Below, in pieces: positions 50,307 through 60,975 of a stretch of DNA of 64,000 nucleotides. Under the pieces are notes generated by a model. That model did not search any database. It saw nothing but the letters and a program-made list of their open reading frames with translations, and was not told the DNA's origin. How positions within the stretch are numbered: position 1 is the stretch's first letter; the number at the start of each line of letters is the position of its first letter. Made by a program: the position numbers and the translations under genes. Source of the DNA: Ceratopteris richardii (lineage: Eukaryota; Streptophyta; Polypodiopsida; Polypodiales; Pteridaceae); the NCBI GenBank assembly GCA_020310875.1, contig CM035423.1, positions 125,688,164 through 125,752,163 on the forward strand, given 5' to 3'.

Positions 50307-51373
50307 TGTTGGAAGAGATCGATGGATACCTCAAGGAAGTGAGGTGGTACTGCTAAAACCTACTTTGTGCCTGCACTAATACACTTTAGAGTTATGTAGT
50401 AGGCCCTTTTAGTTTGCAAATGACACCAAGAAAGTACCTATGTACTTTAGAGTTGATGCTTGTAACAATTGAATCAAAATAGACTACTTTTTTAATAGCT
50501 AGTGTCACAAACTTGCTATGTTAGTCCACACACCTACTGGTTCTTTTGCTCAGAGCTCAGAGTATAGTAACAATTGATGAAATTCCTTTTCAAGGAATTT
50601 AATTAGCTTAGATAGCTAATTATTGCAAGTGAAATCATCTAAAATGATAAACTATGCTATGAAAAATAAGTTTAGCAATCCAAAGCTTATCCCCGACCTT
50701 TTAGGGACTAACCAATAGATGACCAATGAGCACTTTGATGATGATTTCTCCTAGATCGCTGAACCAAGTACTTTGATATTTTGACAGCACAACATAGACT
50801 TCAAGTTGGTTCCAAAAAGCTATAGATCATGCAAAATGATTGAGAACTCACTGAGATATGATCAAAGAAAGTTTATTGTTATGAGTGGTCATAGCAGAGA
50901 GATAGACAGAGATGTTCAATGAAGTATATGTATTATAAAACATGATTGTACAAGATCATTGGCATTGTAATGATGCTCAATGATGATGGAATGAGTGAGT
51001 TATGGTGTGAGCCACTTGGCTTCTACAAATGATTAAGGAGAGAGCTCTCAATGAGGCCACACAGTCTGCACATTTTTACAAGCCTTTTTGTAAGAAGTTT
51101 TCTTTCAAGTTTTGAATTTGAATTTCAAACTTAGCTCCAACTAAAAGTGACTCCTTTGATTTAGGAGTTACTCCATCAAATGAGATTCATAGCTCATACT
51201 TCTCCTAAATCCATGAGATATAAGGTTTTACAAGGTTCTCTCAAGGTATAAACCTTTTACAATGGTAAATGGTCAAGTAATTACAAGCTATGGTTCATAT
51301 GAATCATCAAATGCTTCCACATATAGTCTTCCATGCTAAGCCAAATGTGAAGGCTTGGACATTTGCACCAACA
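50307..51373 (-). mobile_element. Copia F 3' LTR
   Basis: TGTTGGAAGAG to CACCAACA on the + strand, 1,067 bp. On the minus strand it is preceded by the purine tract GAGGGGGAGT (51374-51383). Confidence 0.88.
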
Positions 51374-51880
51374 ACTCCCCCTCAAGCCAAGCATCTTGGA
51401 TTCCATTGCTTCATCATTCTTTTTGAATGTCCTTTGTAATCCAATCAGGGCTTTAAACCTACAAAGCTTAGTACCATCAAGTGCTTTGGTTAACAAATCA
51501 GCACATTGCATATTTGTAGATACATATACTAATTGAATCTATTTGCTCAAGAGTTTCTCTCTAACATAGTGATAGTGCGCTTCTATATGCTTGGTTCTTG
51601 CATGATAAATGGGATTGGCTGCAAGATGCAAAGAACTAGTGTTATCGCCAAAGATCATAGGTGAATGAGTGTGAAGTCCCAAATCTGAGTAGTGCAATCT
51701 AATCCAAATAGCTTCTTGTGTAGCATTTGCTAATCCTCTGTATTCAGCCTCTGTTGAAGATAGAGCAATAGTTGGTTTCTTCTTAGAAGATCATGAGATG
51801 GGCTTATCAATGCAAAAGATAAATAGCTAGAAGTACTTCTTTTGTCATCCTTACATCTTGCCCAATCTGCATCTGAGTAC
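51374..51880 (-). pseudogene. Copia F RNase H, C-terminal part
   Basis: Minus-strand fragments of the usual copia end: a tRGLANATQEA-like region near 51740, then HARTKHIEAHYHYVRE in the 51600-51540 region, and MQCADLLTKALDGTKL at 51511. Stops in all frames. The first half of RNase H is missing. Confidence 0.7.
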
Positions 51881-51884
51881 AATT

Positions 51885-52660
51885 TTATATCCAAATCTGA
51901 TGTGTATGGGGAGTAAAGACGTTGGTTTTGAGTACCTTTAAGATACTTCGTATTTTGATTTGTTTGATGTCATTGGCATCACTACCTGTAAGAATGATGT
52001 CATCAACATATACACATAAATATATCATTTCTGAATTACTCCTCTTGACAAACTGAGAAGAATCTGCCTTTCTCATCATGAATCCTTGGTCTTGAAGATA
52101 GGTTGTTAACCTATGATTCCATGCCCTAGGTGCTTGCTTCAAACCATAAAGATCTTTCTTCAATTTGCATACATGATTTGCCTTGCTTTGATCTTCATAG
52201 CCAGGAGGTTGAGCCATGTAAACCTCCTCTAAAATCCACCCATTGAGAAAAGCATTTTTCACATCTAGTTGATACATATTCCAATTTCTAGATGCAACTA
52301 CACTTACCAATACTCTGATGGTTGGCATCTTAGCCACACGTCAAAAGGTTTCTTCATAATCTACTCCTTGGGTTTGTGCAAAACCCTTAGCCACAATCCT
52401 AGCTTTATATCTGTTTATGGAGTGCTTCTATTTCTTCATCCATAGCCTCCTTCCATTCTGCTTTGGTACTTACTTCTTCATATGAAGAAGGTTCTCCAAG
52501 CGATGAATCCTTAGCAAGATAAATAGAGTGCTTAGTGACTAATGAAGTATCATACGCATATGTGATTGTCTTCTTACTCTCTCTTTGTGATCTCCTTATG
52601 GCTTGGTTGGATGATTCTGGTACGTCCTCCAACCTCTTCATCTTGACCTTGCCTTTTCAT
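51885..52660 (-). pseudogene. Copia F reverse transcriptase
   Basis: 52641-52405 reads SLGEPSSYEEVSTKAEWKEA, the start of the RT domain. 52337-51885 has NMYQLDVKNAFLNGWILEE, KKDLYGLKQAPRAWNHRL and YLCVYVDDIILTGSDAND with intact YVDD. The frame then runs into unrelated residues, because about 600 bases that would link RT to RNase H are missing. The protein would be inactive as an element polymerase. Confidence 0.82.
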
Positions 52661-52758
52661 TTCCATGCTTTGAACTCTTCCAAGTTGATGGTGTCCTCAT
52701 CATCTAATTTGATGTCTTCAATTGTGTTTGGCTCCTCCTTGGTGAGGCTTGGAAATTC

Positions 52759-53870
52759 TTATTCCAATTTATATGGTGATTTGACCTTCCTACATTCACT
52801 TTCAAGCCAAGAATCATTCTCATCAAACAAAACACCTCTATTGACCATAAATCCTTTATTGGATGGATTATAAAACCTGTATCCTTTTTTATTTATATCA
52901 TACCCTATGAAGATGCATTTCTTTGCCTTAGGGTCTGACTTATCTCTAATTTGAGATGGAACATGCACATAAGCAACACAGCCAAATATTCTATAATGTT
53001 CAAGTGATGGTCTCCTATGATGCCATGCCTCATAGGGGGTCATCCCATCAAGGGATTTAGAAGGTAACCTATCAATAAGATAAGTGCCAGTAGAAACACT
53101 CTCTACCCACAAGTAATTAGGAAACCTTTTCTCATTTAGAATTGATCTAGATGCTTCCACAATCAATCTGTTCCTCCTCTCTGCTACTCCGTTTTGCTCA
53201 GGATTATATCTAGTAGTGATCTCCCTTTTGATACCTCTGTCCTACAAAAAAACATCAAACTCATTGGAGAAGTACTCATCTCCTCTATCTGACCTTATCC
53301 TCTTTAAGTTTCTTCCTATTTGATTTTCCACAAGTGCAAGATACTTCTTGAAGCAAATGAACACTTCATCATTATATTTCATGAAATACAAGATAGTCCA
53401 CCTATTGAAATCATCAATAAATGGCACATAGTACCTTGAGCCTGAAATTGAAGGGTCCTTGATTGGTCCCCACACATCTGTGTGGACAAGTTCCAAATAA
53501 TCCTCATGCATATAACCTTTCTTTGTAAAGGGTAACTTGTGTGATTTACCAAGCTGACATGCACCACATTATCATATGTTGCTTGGATACATTAGGTATC
53601 CCAAGTACACATTGATCTCTACATATATGCTTCAATGTTCTCTCACCAATGTGCCCTAATCTTTTGTGCCATATTTCTAACTCAGACAAGGTTTGATCCT
53701 TATAATTATAAAGTGCAATGTTTCTAGTGTCCTCAAGCTCAAATGTAAACAATCTACCTGTTTTCTCTCCCTTGGCAATTCTTCTGAATCCATGTTGTAG
53801 GTCCTCCACAAAATTGCCAAATTTATTGAACCTAACCTCCAAACCCTTTTCCACTATCTATCCAACACTC
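52759..53870 (-). pseudogene. Copia F integrase
   Basis: 53854-53546 holds LEIWHKRLGHIGERTLKHI (zinc-binding start). 53511-53242 holds HTDVWGPIKDPSISGSRYY, FIDDFNRWTILYFMK and IRSDRGDEYFSNEF, so both catalytic Asp regions are present. 53240-53170 has the region around the Glu (…GVAERRNR-like). 53166-52759 continues MTPYEAWHHRRPSLEHYRI and KKCIFIGYDINKKGYRFYN. Three frames are needed. Confidence 0.82.
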
Positions 53871-53992
53871 ATCAAATTCTTTGTGATAATAGGTACATAA
53901 AGAACTCTGCTTAACAGATTCCTATTCCCATGAGAAGTTTTGACATTTCCTACCTTGACAATTGAATGCTTTGTATCATCACTTGTCTACAC

Positions 53993-55154
53993 TTAGTGCT
54001 TTCCCTTGGGCTCCTCAAGATCAGAAAGGAGAGCTATATTGCCTGCTACATGGTTTGAACAACCTAAGTCAATATAGAAGAGGTGCTCATCATTCATACC
54101 TTGTTTTGAATTCATGTCCATAATGAGAAGAGAATCCTCTTGATCCTCTGTATAGTTGTTGAAGTCTTTCTTTGGTTTGTATCCTCCTTGATAATTGTTG
54201 TTGTAATTGTTGTTGTAACCATGGTTGTATCCTTGATTATGGTTTAATCTTCCTTTTGATTGTGAGTAGCCACCTCTTTGAAATCCTCTTCCTCTCTGGT
54301 TCTTGAAGTTCCTATAGCACTCATCTGTTGTGTGATTAGACAATTCACATATATTGCATGGGGAAGACTTGAAAGGTCTCCCCATACCTTGCTCACCTCC
54401 TCTGCCCCTTCCTCTTGAATTCCTACCTCTCCTTGCATAGTTAGCTTGAGAAGTACTACCTTCATCTTCAACTTTCTTTCTCTTTCCTTTATCCTTAGAC
54501 TTTCCTTTATCTGTATAAAGGGCAGAAGAATTGTTACCTCTTGATGGTTCTCCATTTTTGTTGAGCTTGGCTTCATGGGTGAAGAGTTGTCCCATGAGAG
54601 TGGTAAGATCAAGGATTTGCATATCCATGCAAAGACCCATAGCAGTTGTGAAATATTTCCACTTATCTTTTGCCTTGATGCCATTGATTATTTGTATCAC
54701 TATTTGCTCCTCTTCAATCTCCTCTCCTATGCTTGCCAACTGATCAGCCACACCCTTTACCTTGGTCACATACTCTAAAACATTTTTCTTAGGTTGCTTC
54801 CTTTGAGTAGTAAACTCCATCCACAATTGATTTTTTCTAGCTCTTGTATTGGAAGAAAAGTATGAGGATAGAGTATCCCAAGTCTCTTGGGAAGTTTCGT
54901 AGTTCCTAATGTGAGGAAGAAGGAAGTAATAAATAGAGTGAAGTAGATATGACCGGGTGAAAGCATCTTTGGCACACCATGAGTTGAGTGTGTCTTGTAG
55001 GTTGACCTTTGCTTCTGAATATGGACATCTCCTCATATCCTGATATGTATCCATAGAGACTCCTTCCTTGTAGATAGGTCTTCATCCTCAAAGACCATGC
55101 TGGATAATTATTCTTGTCCAAATTATCAATGAAAGAAGGGAAACCATCTCCCAT
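53993..55154 (-). pseudogene. Copia F gag and protease start
   Basis: ATG 55154 opens MGDGFPSFIDNLDKNNYPAW and SLRMKTYLQGRSLYGYI. After a frame slip at about 55050, 353 codons stay open: TLNSWCAKDAFTRSYLLHS, KNQLWMEFTTQRKQPKKN, then a Lys-rich and Gly/Arg-rich region, zinc knuckle CNICELSNHTTDEC (CX2CX4HX4C), an Asn/Tyr/Gly-rich tract and YIDLGCSNHVAGN. In the protease active site DSG is changed to DLG, so the protease is dead. Confidence 0.82.
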
Positions 55155-55167
55155 TTTACCTCAACTT

Positions 55168-55179
55168 GCTTTGCTACCA
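55168..55179 (-). other. Copia F primer-binding site
   Basis: TGGTAGCAAAGC on the minus strand, two or three changes from the tRNA-iMet complement, one base after the LTR. Confidence 0.6.
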
Positions 55180-55180
55180 C

Positions 55181-56246
55181 TATTGGAAGAGATGGATGGA
55201 TACCTCAAGGAAGTGAGGTGGTACTACTAAAACTTGCTTTGTACTTGCCCTAATACACTTCAGATTTATTTAGTAGGCCCTTTTAGCTTGCAAGTGGCAC
55301 CAAGAAAGTACCTATGTACTTTGGATTTGATGCTTGAAACAATTGAATCAAAAGAGACAACTTTTTGAATAGCTAGTGTCACAAAACTTGCTATTTTAGT
55401 CCGCATACCTGTTGGTTCTTTTGCTCAAAGCTCATAGTAAAATAACAATTGATGAAATTCCTTTTGAGGGAATTTAATTAGCTTAAATAGCTAATCATTG
55501 AAAGTGAAATCATCTAAAATGATAAACTATGCTATGAGAAATATGTTTAGGAATCCAAAGCTTACCCTCGACTTTTTAGGGACTAACTAGTAGATGACCA
55601 GTGAGCACTTCGACGATGATTTCTCCTAGATGGCTGAACAAATTACTTTGAGATTTTGACAGCACAAAGTAGACTTAAAGATGGTTCCAACAAGCTATAG
55701 ATCATGAAAAATGGTTGAGAATGCACTGAGATAGGATTAGAGAAAGTTTACTGTTTTGAGTGGTCATAGCAAAGAAATAGACAAAGATGTTCAATGAAGT
55801 ATATGTACTATAAAACATGATTATACAAGATCACTGGCATTGTAATGATGCTCAATGATGATGGACTGAGTGAGCTATGGTGTGAGCCACTCAGCTTCTA
55901 TAAATGATCAAGGAGAGAGCTCTCAATGATGTCACATAGTTCGCGAGTTTTTACAAGCCTTTTTAAGAAGTTTTCTTTCAAGTTTTGAATTTGAATTTCA
56001 AACTTGTCTCCAACTAAAAGTGGCTCCTTTGATTTAGGGGTTATTCCATCAAATGATACTTGTAGCTCATACTTCTCCTAACTCCACGAGATATAAGGTT
56101 TTTCAAGATTCTCTCAAGGTATAAGCCTTTTACAATGGTAAATGATCAAGTAATTACAAGATATGGTTCATATGAATCACCGAATGCTTCCACATATAGT
56201 CTTCCATGCTAAGCCAAATGTGAAGGCTTGGACATTTGCACCAACA
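55181..56246 (-). mobile_element. Copia F 5' LTR
   Basis: 1,066 bp. The LTR end reads TATTGG on the + strand, so the terminal TG has mutated to TA. The other end is CACCAACA. Confidence 0.88.
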
Positions 56247-57377
56247 TTTATGTGAATGGCCTTCTTGAGAAGAGGAAAGGAAAAGAAATCCTTGAATATG
56301 TCACAAAACATTTAGATAATATTGGAGATGTATTTCTTGATGATCTACCAGGCAAGCCCCCTCCTAGAATAATGTACCATGCTATAGACCTCTATCCATG
56401 AAGTGAACCATGTTATCGACTAATTTAGAGGTTCAATATTGATGAATTAAAAGAGTTGAAGCTCCAATTAGATGATCTATTGAAGAAGGGGTTGATAAGA
56501 CTTAGTGTTTCACATTGGGGAGCACCTATTTTGTTTCAAAAATGAAAGATGGATCATATAGACTTTGTATTGACCATAGGGTATTGAACAAGGAAACCAT
56601 TAAGAGCAAATACCCACTTACACACATGGATGAACTGTTAAGTCAACTAAGTGGTGGGATAGTATTCACAAAAATTACTTAAGATCTAGATATCATCAAA
56701 TTAAAGTTTGAGGACATATCGAAACCACTTTTAGAAAGTTCCTTTTTGATTCACAAATGATCCTGCCACATTTATGTGCTTTATGAATAATGTGTTTCAT
56801 GAATATCTCAATGTTTTTATTTTAGTCTTTATAGATGATATTTCTTCAAGATCTATTTTAAAAGAAAATATTCTTCATGACTTTCATGATGCACCTTTGT
56901 CTGCACACCTGGTTTTTCTAGGACTTATGCTAACGTGAAAGCTTCATATTATTGGTCATTTATGAAACAAGACATAAGGAGTTATGGGAAAGAATGTCTA
57001 AAATTTGAACACGTTAAGGCTAAATTTAAAAGGAGTCCTAGTATGTTCAACTATTATATGTCCCTGATAAAATATGGGAATCCATCTCTATGGATTTTAT
57101 AACAAAGCTTCTTGTGGTGAGAAGTGGACATGATGCCATCTTTGTTGTTATGGGCTCACACTGAGATGGCACATTTTCTTCCCATGAGGAAAACTGATAC
57201 ATCTATGCATGTTGCTAAAATTTCCATAAAATAAATTTTTGATAGGGATGCAAGGTTTACATCCAATTTTTGGAAAGCAACATTTTAGTCCGTAGGAATA
57301 GAATTATGCATTAGTGCATTTCATCCTCAAACTACTGGTGAAACCAAGAGGGTTAGCGAGGCACTTGAGCATATGTT
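56247..57377 (+). pseudogene. Gypsy RT and integrase remnant
   Basis: VNGLLEKRKGKEILEYVTK, FLDDLPGKPPPRIMYHAID, RT pieces (DGSYRLCIDHRVLNKETI-like, FIDDISS) then an internal deletion to integrase (KVLLVRSGHDAIFVV-like, FHPQTTGETKRV). Continues the array interrupted by copia F. Cut at 57378 by copia I. Confidence 0.72.
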
Positions 57378-58094
57378 TGTTAGTATATGATCAATGTCTA
57401 CCCCTCACGATTGTATGCACATTTTGTAAGGCCCCCATTATGAGGAGAAGCGAAGTGTGCATTACCCAGTTGATGGGAATCCCAACTTGTATGTTGGATG
57501 AAGGTCATATTGGACCATGTAAGGTATTGTAAGGAAAGGAAGTTACCAAGGTCCCCAATTGTGGGGCCCGGGGCAGCGGTGAGCAGCCCCTGTTGGGGGG
57601 TCCAAGGGGGCCAACAGGCCCCCTGGGTGGGGGGTCCCAGGAGGCCAACGGGCCCCCTGGTGGGAGTCTGGGGGCAACACCCCAGTGCGACGGTAAAGGG
57701 AAAATTCCATAGAATATTCCCTATCGAAGTCAGAAATCATTTATATTTTTTAGGTCGATTCAACTGGTCTAAGCCGTGTATGGCAATTACGCGGGCAGTG
57801 GCCGCCCACCCTCTACCGCCCATGTATAGCCGTCCATAGAAGGCCACCCATGATCCTATATATACATGACTTCTGCACTACCTGAGACATCGAATTGAGC
57901 CATCGTGCCTCTACCTTGTATCTCCCTATCTAGAGTTGTCTAGATCACCATTTAAGCTCTACCTTGAGAGCACACAGATGGACAACGCCATCATCTTTGT
58001 ACTTGTTGCTAGTAGAAAATTGTTGAGATTCCCCTATATATGTTATCTTCTCTGCTACTGCTCGTGTGTTATATTGCATAACTATTGTCTTACA
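57378..58094 (+). mobile_element. Copia I 5' LTR
   Basis: 717 bp, TGTTAGTATATG to TTGTCTTACA. TATA box TATATATA at 57857-57864. Unlike the other LTRs here it has a very GC-rich part (57540-57680). Confidence 0.8.
57595..57662 (+). repeat. GC-rich tandem hairpin in the copia I LTR
   Basis: Two units of about 34 bases, each with an inverted repeat of the form AGGGGGCC-AAC-AGGCCCCCT (second unit slightly diverged). About 280 bases upstream of the TATA box, so a regulatory structure in the U3 part is possible. Confidence 0.6.
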
Positions 58095-58106
58095 TGGTAT
58101 CAGAGC
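58095..58106 (+). other. Copia I primer-binding site
   Basis: TGGTATCAGAGC, exact complement of the plant initiator tRNA-Met 3' end. Confidence 0.85.
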
Positions 58107-58192
58107 TGTAAGGTTCCAATGGCTTGAGAAGTATCACTATTTTAGCCTACTAGCAGACTAGAATATCCGTAGATTATTCGAGTGATTACATG

Positions 58193-59202
58193 ATGGCTTC
58201 ATTGTTGAACACTAGTCTTGGTGTTTCAGCTAATGTTAATGCTACACCTATTCGAATTCGCCCACCTGCACTCACTGAAGGGAAGCTGGATGGAACCAAC
58301 TATACACTCTAGAAGTTCAAAATTTCTGCAATTTTGGACTCGTATGAATTTCTTGACACTGTCATGGGACGGATGGGAATGGATCCAAAGCCTATACCAG
58401 TTGAAGATCCAACAAATTCAAGATTGATGTTTCAGCCAGATCCAGATCTTCTACGAGCTTGGAAGAGGTGGAATGCTGATGCATTATGTGCAATTGTCAC
58501 TAGTGTAAGTGATTTTGTGCTTACTTTAGTTCAACATACTACTAAAGCACATGAGGCTTGGGGCATATTGGCTCGTCAATATGAGATCAAGAACCACACT
58601 AAGACACAGAATTTGGAAAATCAGTTGGCAAATGAAAAGCATTCTAATTCTGAAAAGGCTGAAGATTTTATCAAATGGATAAAACATCTTCAAGATCAAT
58701 TGGCTTCAGTTGGTGTTGTTATAACACCAGAAGAGCTAGTTCGAAGATGTGTACGTGTTCTTCCAGTAAAGTATGATGGATTAGTAATAGCTCTTAACAC
58801 TCAGGTAAGACCAACTCCCCTTACATTTGAAGAGTTTTGTGCTATGCTTTTAGAATAAGAGATGTGGCTGAAGGATCGACAAAGTACAAGTGATGTTGCA
58901 TTCTCAGCAAATGCAAAAGGTAAAGGCTCTTCTGATGGATCAAAGAAGAAGACAAAGAAGAAAAAGTTCACAAGAATTTGCTTCTATTGTGAAAAGAAAG
59001 GCCATGCCATCAAGGATTGTAGAAAGAAGCAAGCTGATGAACGGAATGGGATTGTAAAATCATCGTTGAAGAACAAAGAATCTACAAACAAGACAGAGCT
59101 GGAACTATGGGTAGCTATTGAAGAGGTATGCTCATCTGCTTAGGCTTGTGTTGATGAACCATGGATTTTAGATAGTGGAGCTTCTCGCCACTTTACATCC
59201 TA
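58193..59202 (+). pseudogene. Copia I gag and protease active site
   Basis: MASLLNTSLGVSANVNATPI, then LDGTNYTL and a stop replacing Trp before KFKISAILDSYEFLDTVMG. 58334-58858 is open: the UBN2 gag body (AHEAWGILARQYEIKNHTK, LQDQLASVGVVITPEELVR). After a TAA, 58862-59143 has the Lys-rich region and knuckle CFYCEKKGHAIKDC, then, after TAG, PWILDSGASRHFTS with intact protease Asp. All parts are in one phase with three stops. Confidence 0.83.
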
Positions 59203-59207
59203 AGAGA

Positions 59208-59945
59208 ATGGCATGCACAAAGCAGACTACTAGAAAGAATCATGTCATCTACCCTAGCCATGTGCAAGGTACTCAGCACCCACCATGGATGACACCCCAC
59301 AAGAAGCGTCGAACCACAAGCCACTCTTCTAGACAGAACTCGGGTGCAGGGACACACTCTGGCAGCATTCCATCACGGGGGGATGAAGGTTCACAACAAG
59401 AGAGAGATGTAATACAAGAAATGCAATCTTCCCCTTCTATATCTGACGATGAGCTCCCATAGAGGGCATCACTCAAGGTAAGGCCCAAACAATGAGGATG
59501 GAGACAATTTGTATTGGAGACACCATCAAATTTAGAGAGTTCCTCAGATGAAGAAAGTGTTAACGAGCCACCATGGACCGATGATCATATCCTCGTGAAC
59601 CATTGAGTAACATAAGGATGCAAGACACTCCCCGTAGGACAAGGACAAAGACCAACCGATGAAGAAAGAGAGCAAAGTCAAGTAGGGCAAGTAAATGATG
59701 AGACAGGACCATCTAGGCATGCTCCAAGAAGAAAGAAGAACTATCAATCATGTCGTAGACCACAACGAGCACAACCCAACATCCCCCCAAATGCAAGATC
59801 ACCAGAAAGGCACAGAAAGAAAACTAGAGCCTTTGCAGAGATTCGACATTATCAAAAGTCTATGGAGCTTCTTAATCCACGAAGGTCATTTGCAAGAGTT
59901 ATGAGTATCAAGCAGGATCCATCTGTGCTTTGCCTTGGTATTCAT
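59208..59945 (+). pseudogene. Histone H3-like gene, long-tailed type, copy 2 (C-terminus missing)
   Basis: ATG 59208 opens MACTKQTTRKNHVIYPSHV, two changes from the MARTKQTARK of copy 1 and H3. The same phase then runs 245 codons with stops at 59460, 59493, 59604 and 59613. A Ser/Gln/Asp-rich tail follows (residues 45-85: GSIPSRGDEGSQQERDVIQ), then an acidic stretch, a basic stretch (HAPRRKKNYQSCRRPQRAQ), and at residue 211 the H3 alpha-N and helix 1: KKTRAFAEIRHYQKSMELL then FARVMSIKQD. Canonical H3 has EIRRYQKSTELL at residues 50-61, so the tail is about 160 residues longer. The Lys equivalent to K56 is kept. After about 59945 homology to H3 stops; helices 2 and 3 are missing here but present in copy 1. 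Confidence 0.82.
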
Positions 59946-59989
59946 AGTGTAAAAGGCATGATTACTCTTTGTGGTGCTGGAGATATGTC

Positions 59990-60975
59990 TGGGGTCAAGG
60001 TGGCACCTCTGGTTGTGCACAAGGTATTGACCCCCTCATCCTTTTGGATGCTCGCGTTGAAGCTTTCCTGATTTTAAATTGTTGTACTCTATTCAAGGAT
60101 AGAGCTCTTTGAATTTGAATATCATATGCAAGACAGCGATAAATTATTTGAGTGAGGGCACAACAACCATGTAATGCGGGCTTGCATGGCCACCTCTTGT
60201 GTGCTTGATGAATTTGATGAATATTCCAATTTGGCAAGTTGATTATCATGTTTTGTGTGTCAATGAGTTGCAAGCTAAACCAAACCTTTTCATGGGGCAT
60301 CATCAATTTGTCTTGCCTTGGGATGCACATCCTAAGGTGCATTACAATATTCGGTGTCATGGACAACATGTCTTTGAGCTTTGTGAAATTCACATTCTTT
60401 TTTCTGGGACCAAGCCTTCTTTTTTGGTGGGAATATGCATCCCTCTCATATCTAGGGCTTCTCGCACTAAGCTATTCATTAGATAAAATCGCTTCAACTC
60501 ATTTCCATGCATTGATGATGGACCTAGAAAGGTGCTTGAAGCTCTCGGTCCTAGGCAGGAGGGAGTAAGTTGATGAGATAAAAGCACTACATGAAATCTG
60601 ATTCAGGGAGTCTAGCACCAAAATATTCTACCATGCCTGCTCCCTGTCACACATACCTCAGGTCAGCTGTATTTTGTAGCTTCTCGAATTCTCTAGTGAA
60701 GAATTTATATTTCCCCATGTATTGTTGTATTAAATCTCCACTTCCCACATATATGTGCCTTCCCCTAAAGATCCCACCATCTCACTAAACTAGTGTGAGC
60801 TCTTGTTTACTCTCATAGTGTGACCCATGGGTGGACCATATATTGGGATACTTTGAACTACGAGCATCTCTTGTGGCCATTCTTTAGTCTTATCATATAT
60901 GGGCAAACTCTCTATGTCAATGGTTGGATAAGTAGTATTAGCTTGCGAACTGGTTCCTATATTTTCTACCATGGT
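59990..60975 (-). pseudogene. Remnant of the gypsy extra ORF (plant-transposon-protein-like), minus strand
   Basis: 60972 reads ENIGTSSQANTTYPT and IESLPIYDKTKEWPQEM. 60587-60390 has FLGPSSMHGNELKRFYLMN and ALDMRGMHIPT. 60393-59995 has MHLRMCIPRQDKLMMPHEK, HGCCALTQIIYRCLAYDIQ and STRASKRMRGSIPC. These match, in order, MANIGELLAE, FRRFYLSKD, LRICMQHFAFPAQD, NGCCALTRIIYMCLAYDLP and RAGKRMRGTILC of the 22383-24221 ORF. Three frames, several stops. Only this domain, not the flanking gypsy genes, is present. Confidence 0.75.

Larger units (their letters stand above)
50307..56246 (-). mobile_element. Copia F: full-length Ty1/copia element on the minus strand
   Basis: 5,940 bp with LTRs at 50307-51373 and 55181-56246 and the duplication TTTAT at 50302-50306 and 56247-56251. 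Taking it out restores gypsy sequence (…ctagtttatgtgaatggcc). The LTRs differ at roughly one base in ten over the part I compared, so it is older than the 17-kb gypsy insertion. Gag, protease, integrase and RT are recognisable, but frames are broken and much of the region between RT and RNase H is missing. Confidence 0.92.
57378..59202 (+). mobile_element. Copia I: 5' LTR, gag and protease start
   Basis: LTR 57378-58094, primer site 58095-58106, gag from 58193, and the protease codons WILDSGASRHFTS ending at 59200. The rest of pol is absent: the sequence switches to an H3-like gene. A second, shorter copy starts at about 60976. Confidence 0.82.

Noticed and set aside
57498..57839. Gly/Pro-rich ORF in the copia I LTR
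   Set aside because: Comes from the GC-rich hairpins. It lies upstream of the LTR TATA box and has no similarity to known proteins.
59208..59945. A true CENH3 gene
   Set aside because: The helix 1 region has some CENH3-like features, but the tail start and the C-terminal fold of copy 1 are canonical-H3-like. The loop 1 region needed for the decision is lost or disturbed in both copies.
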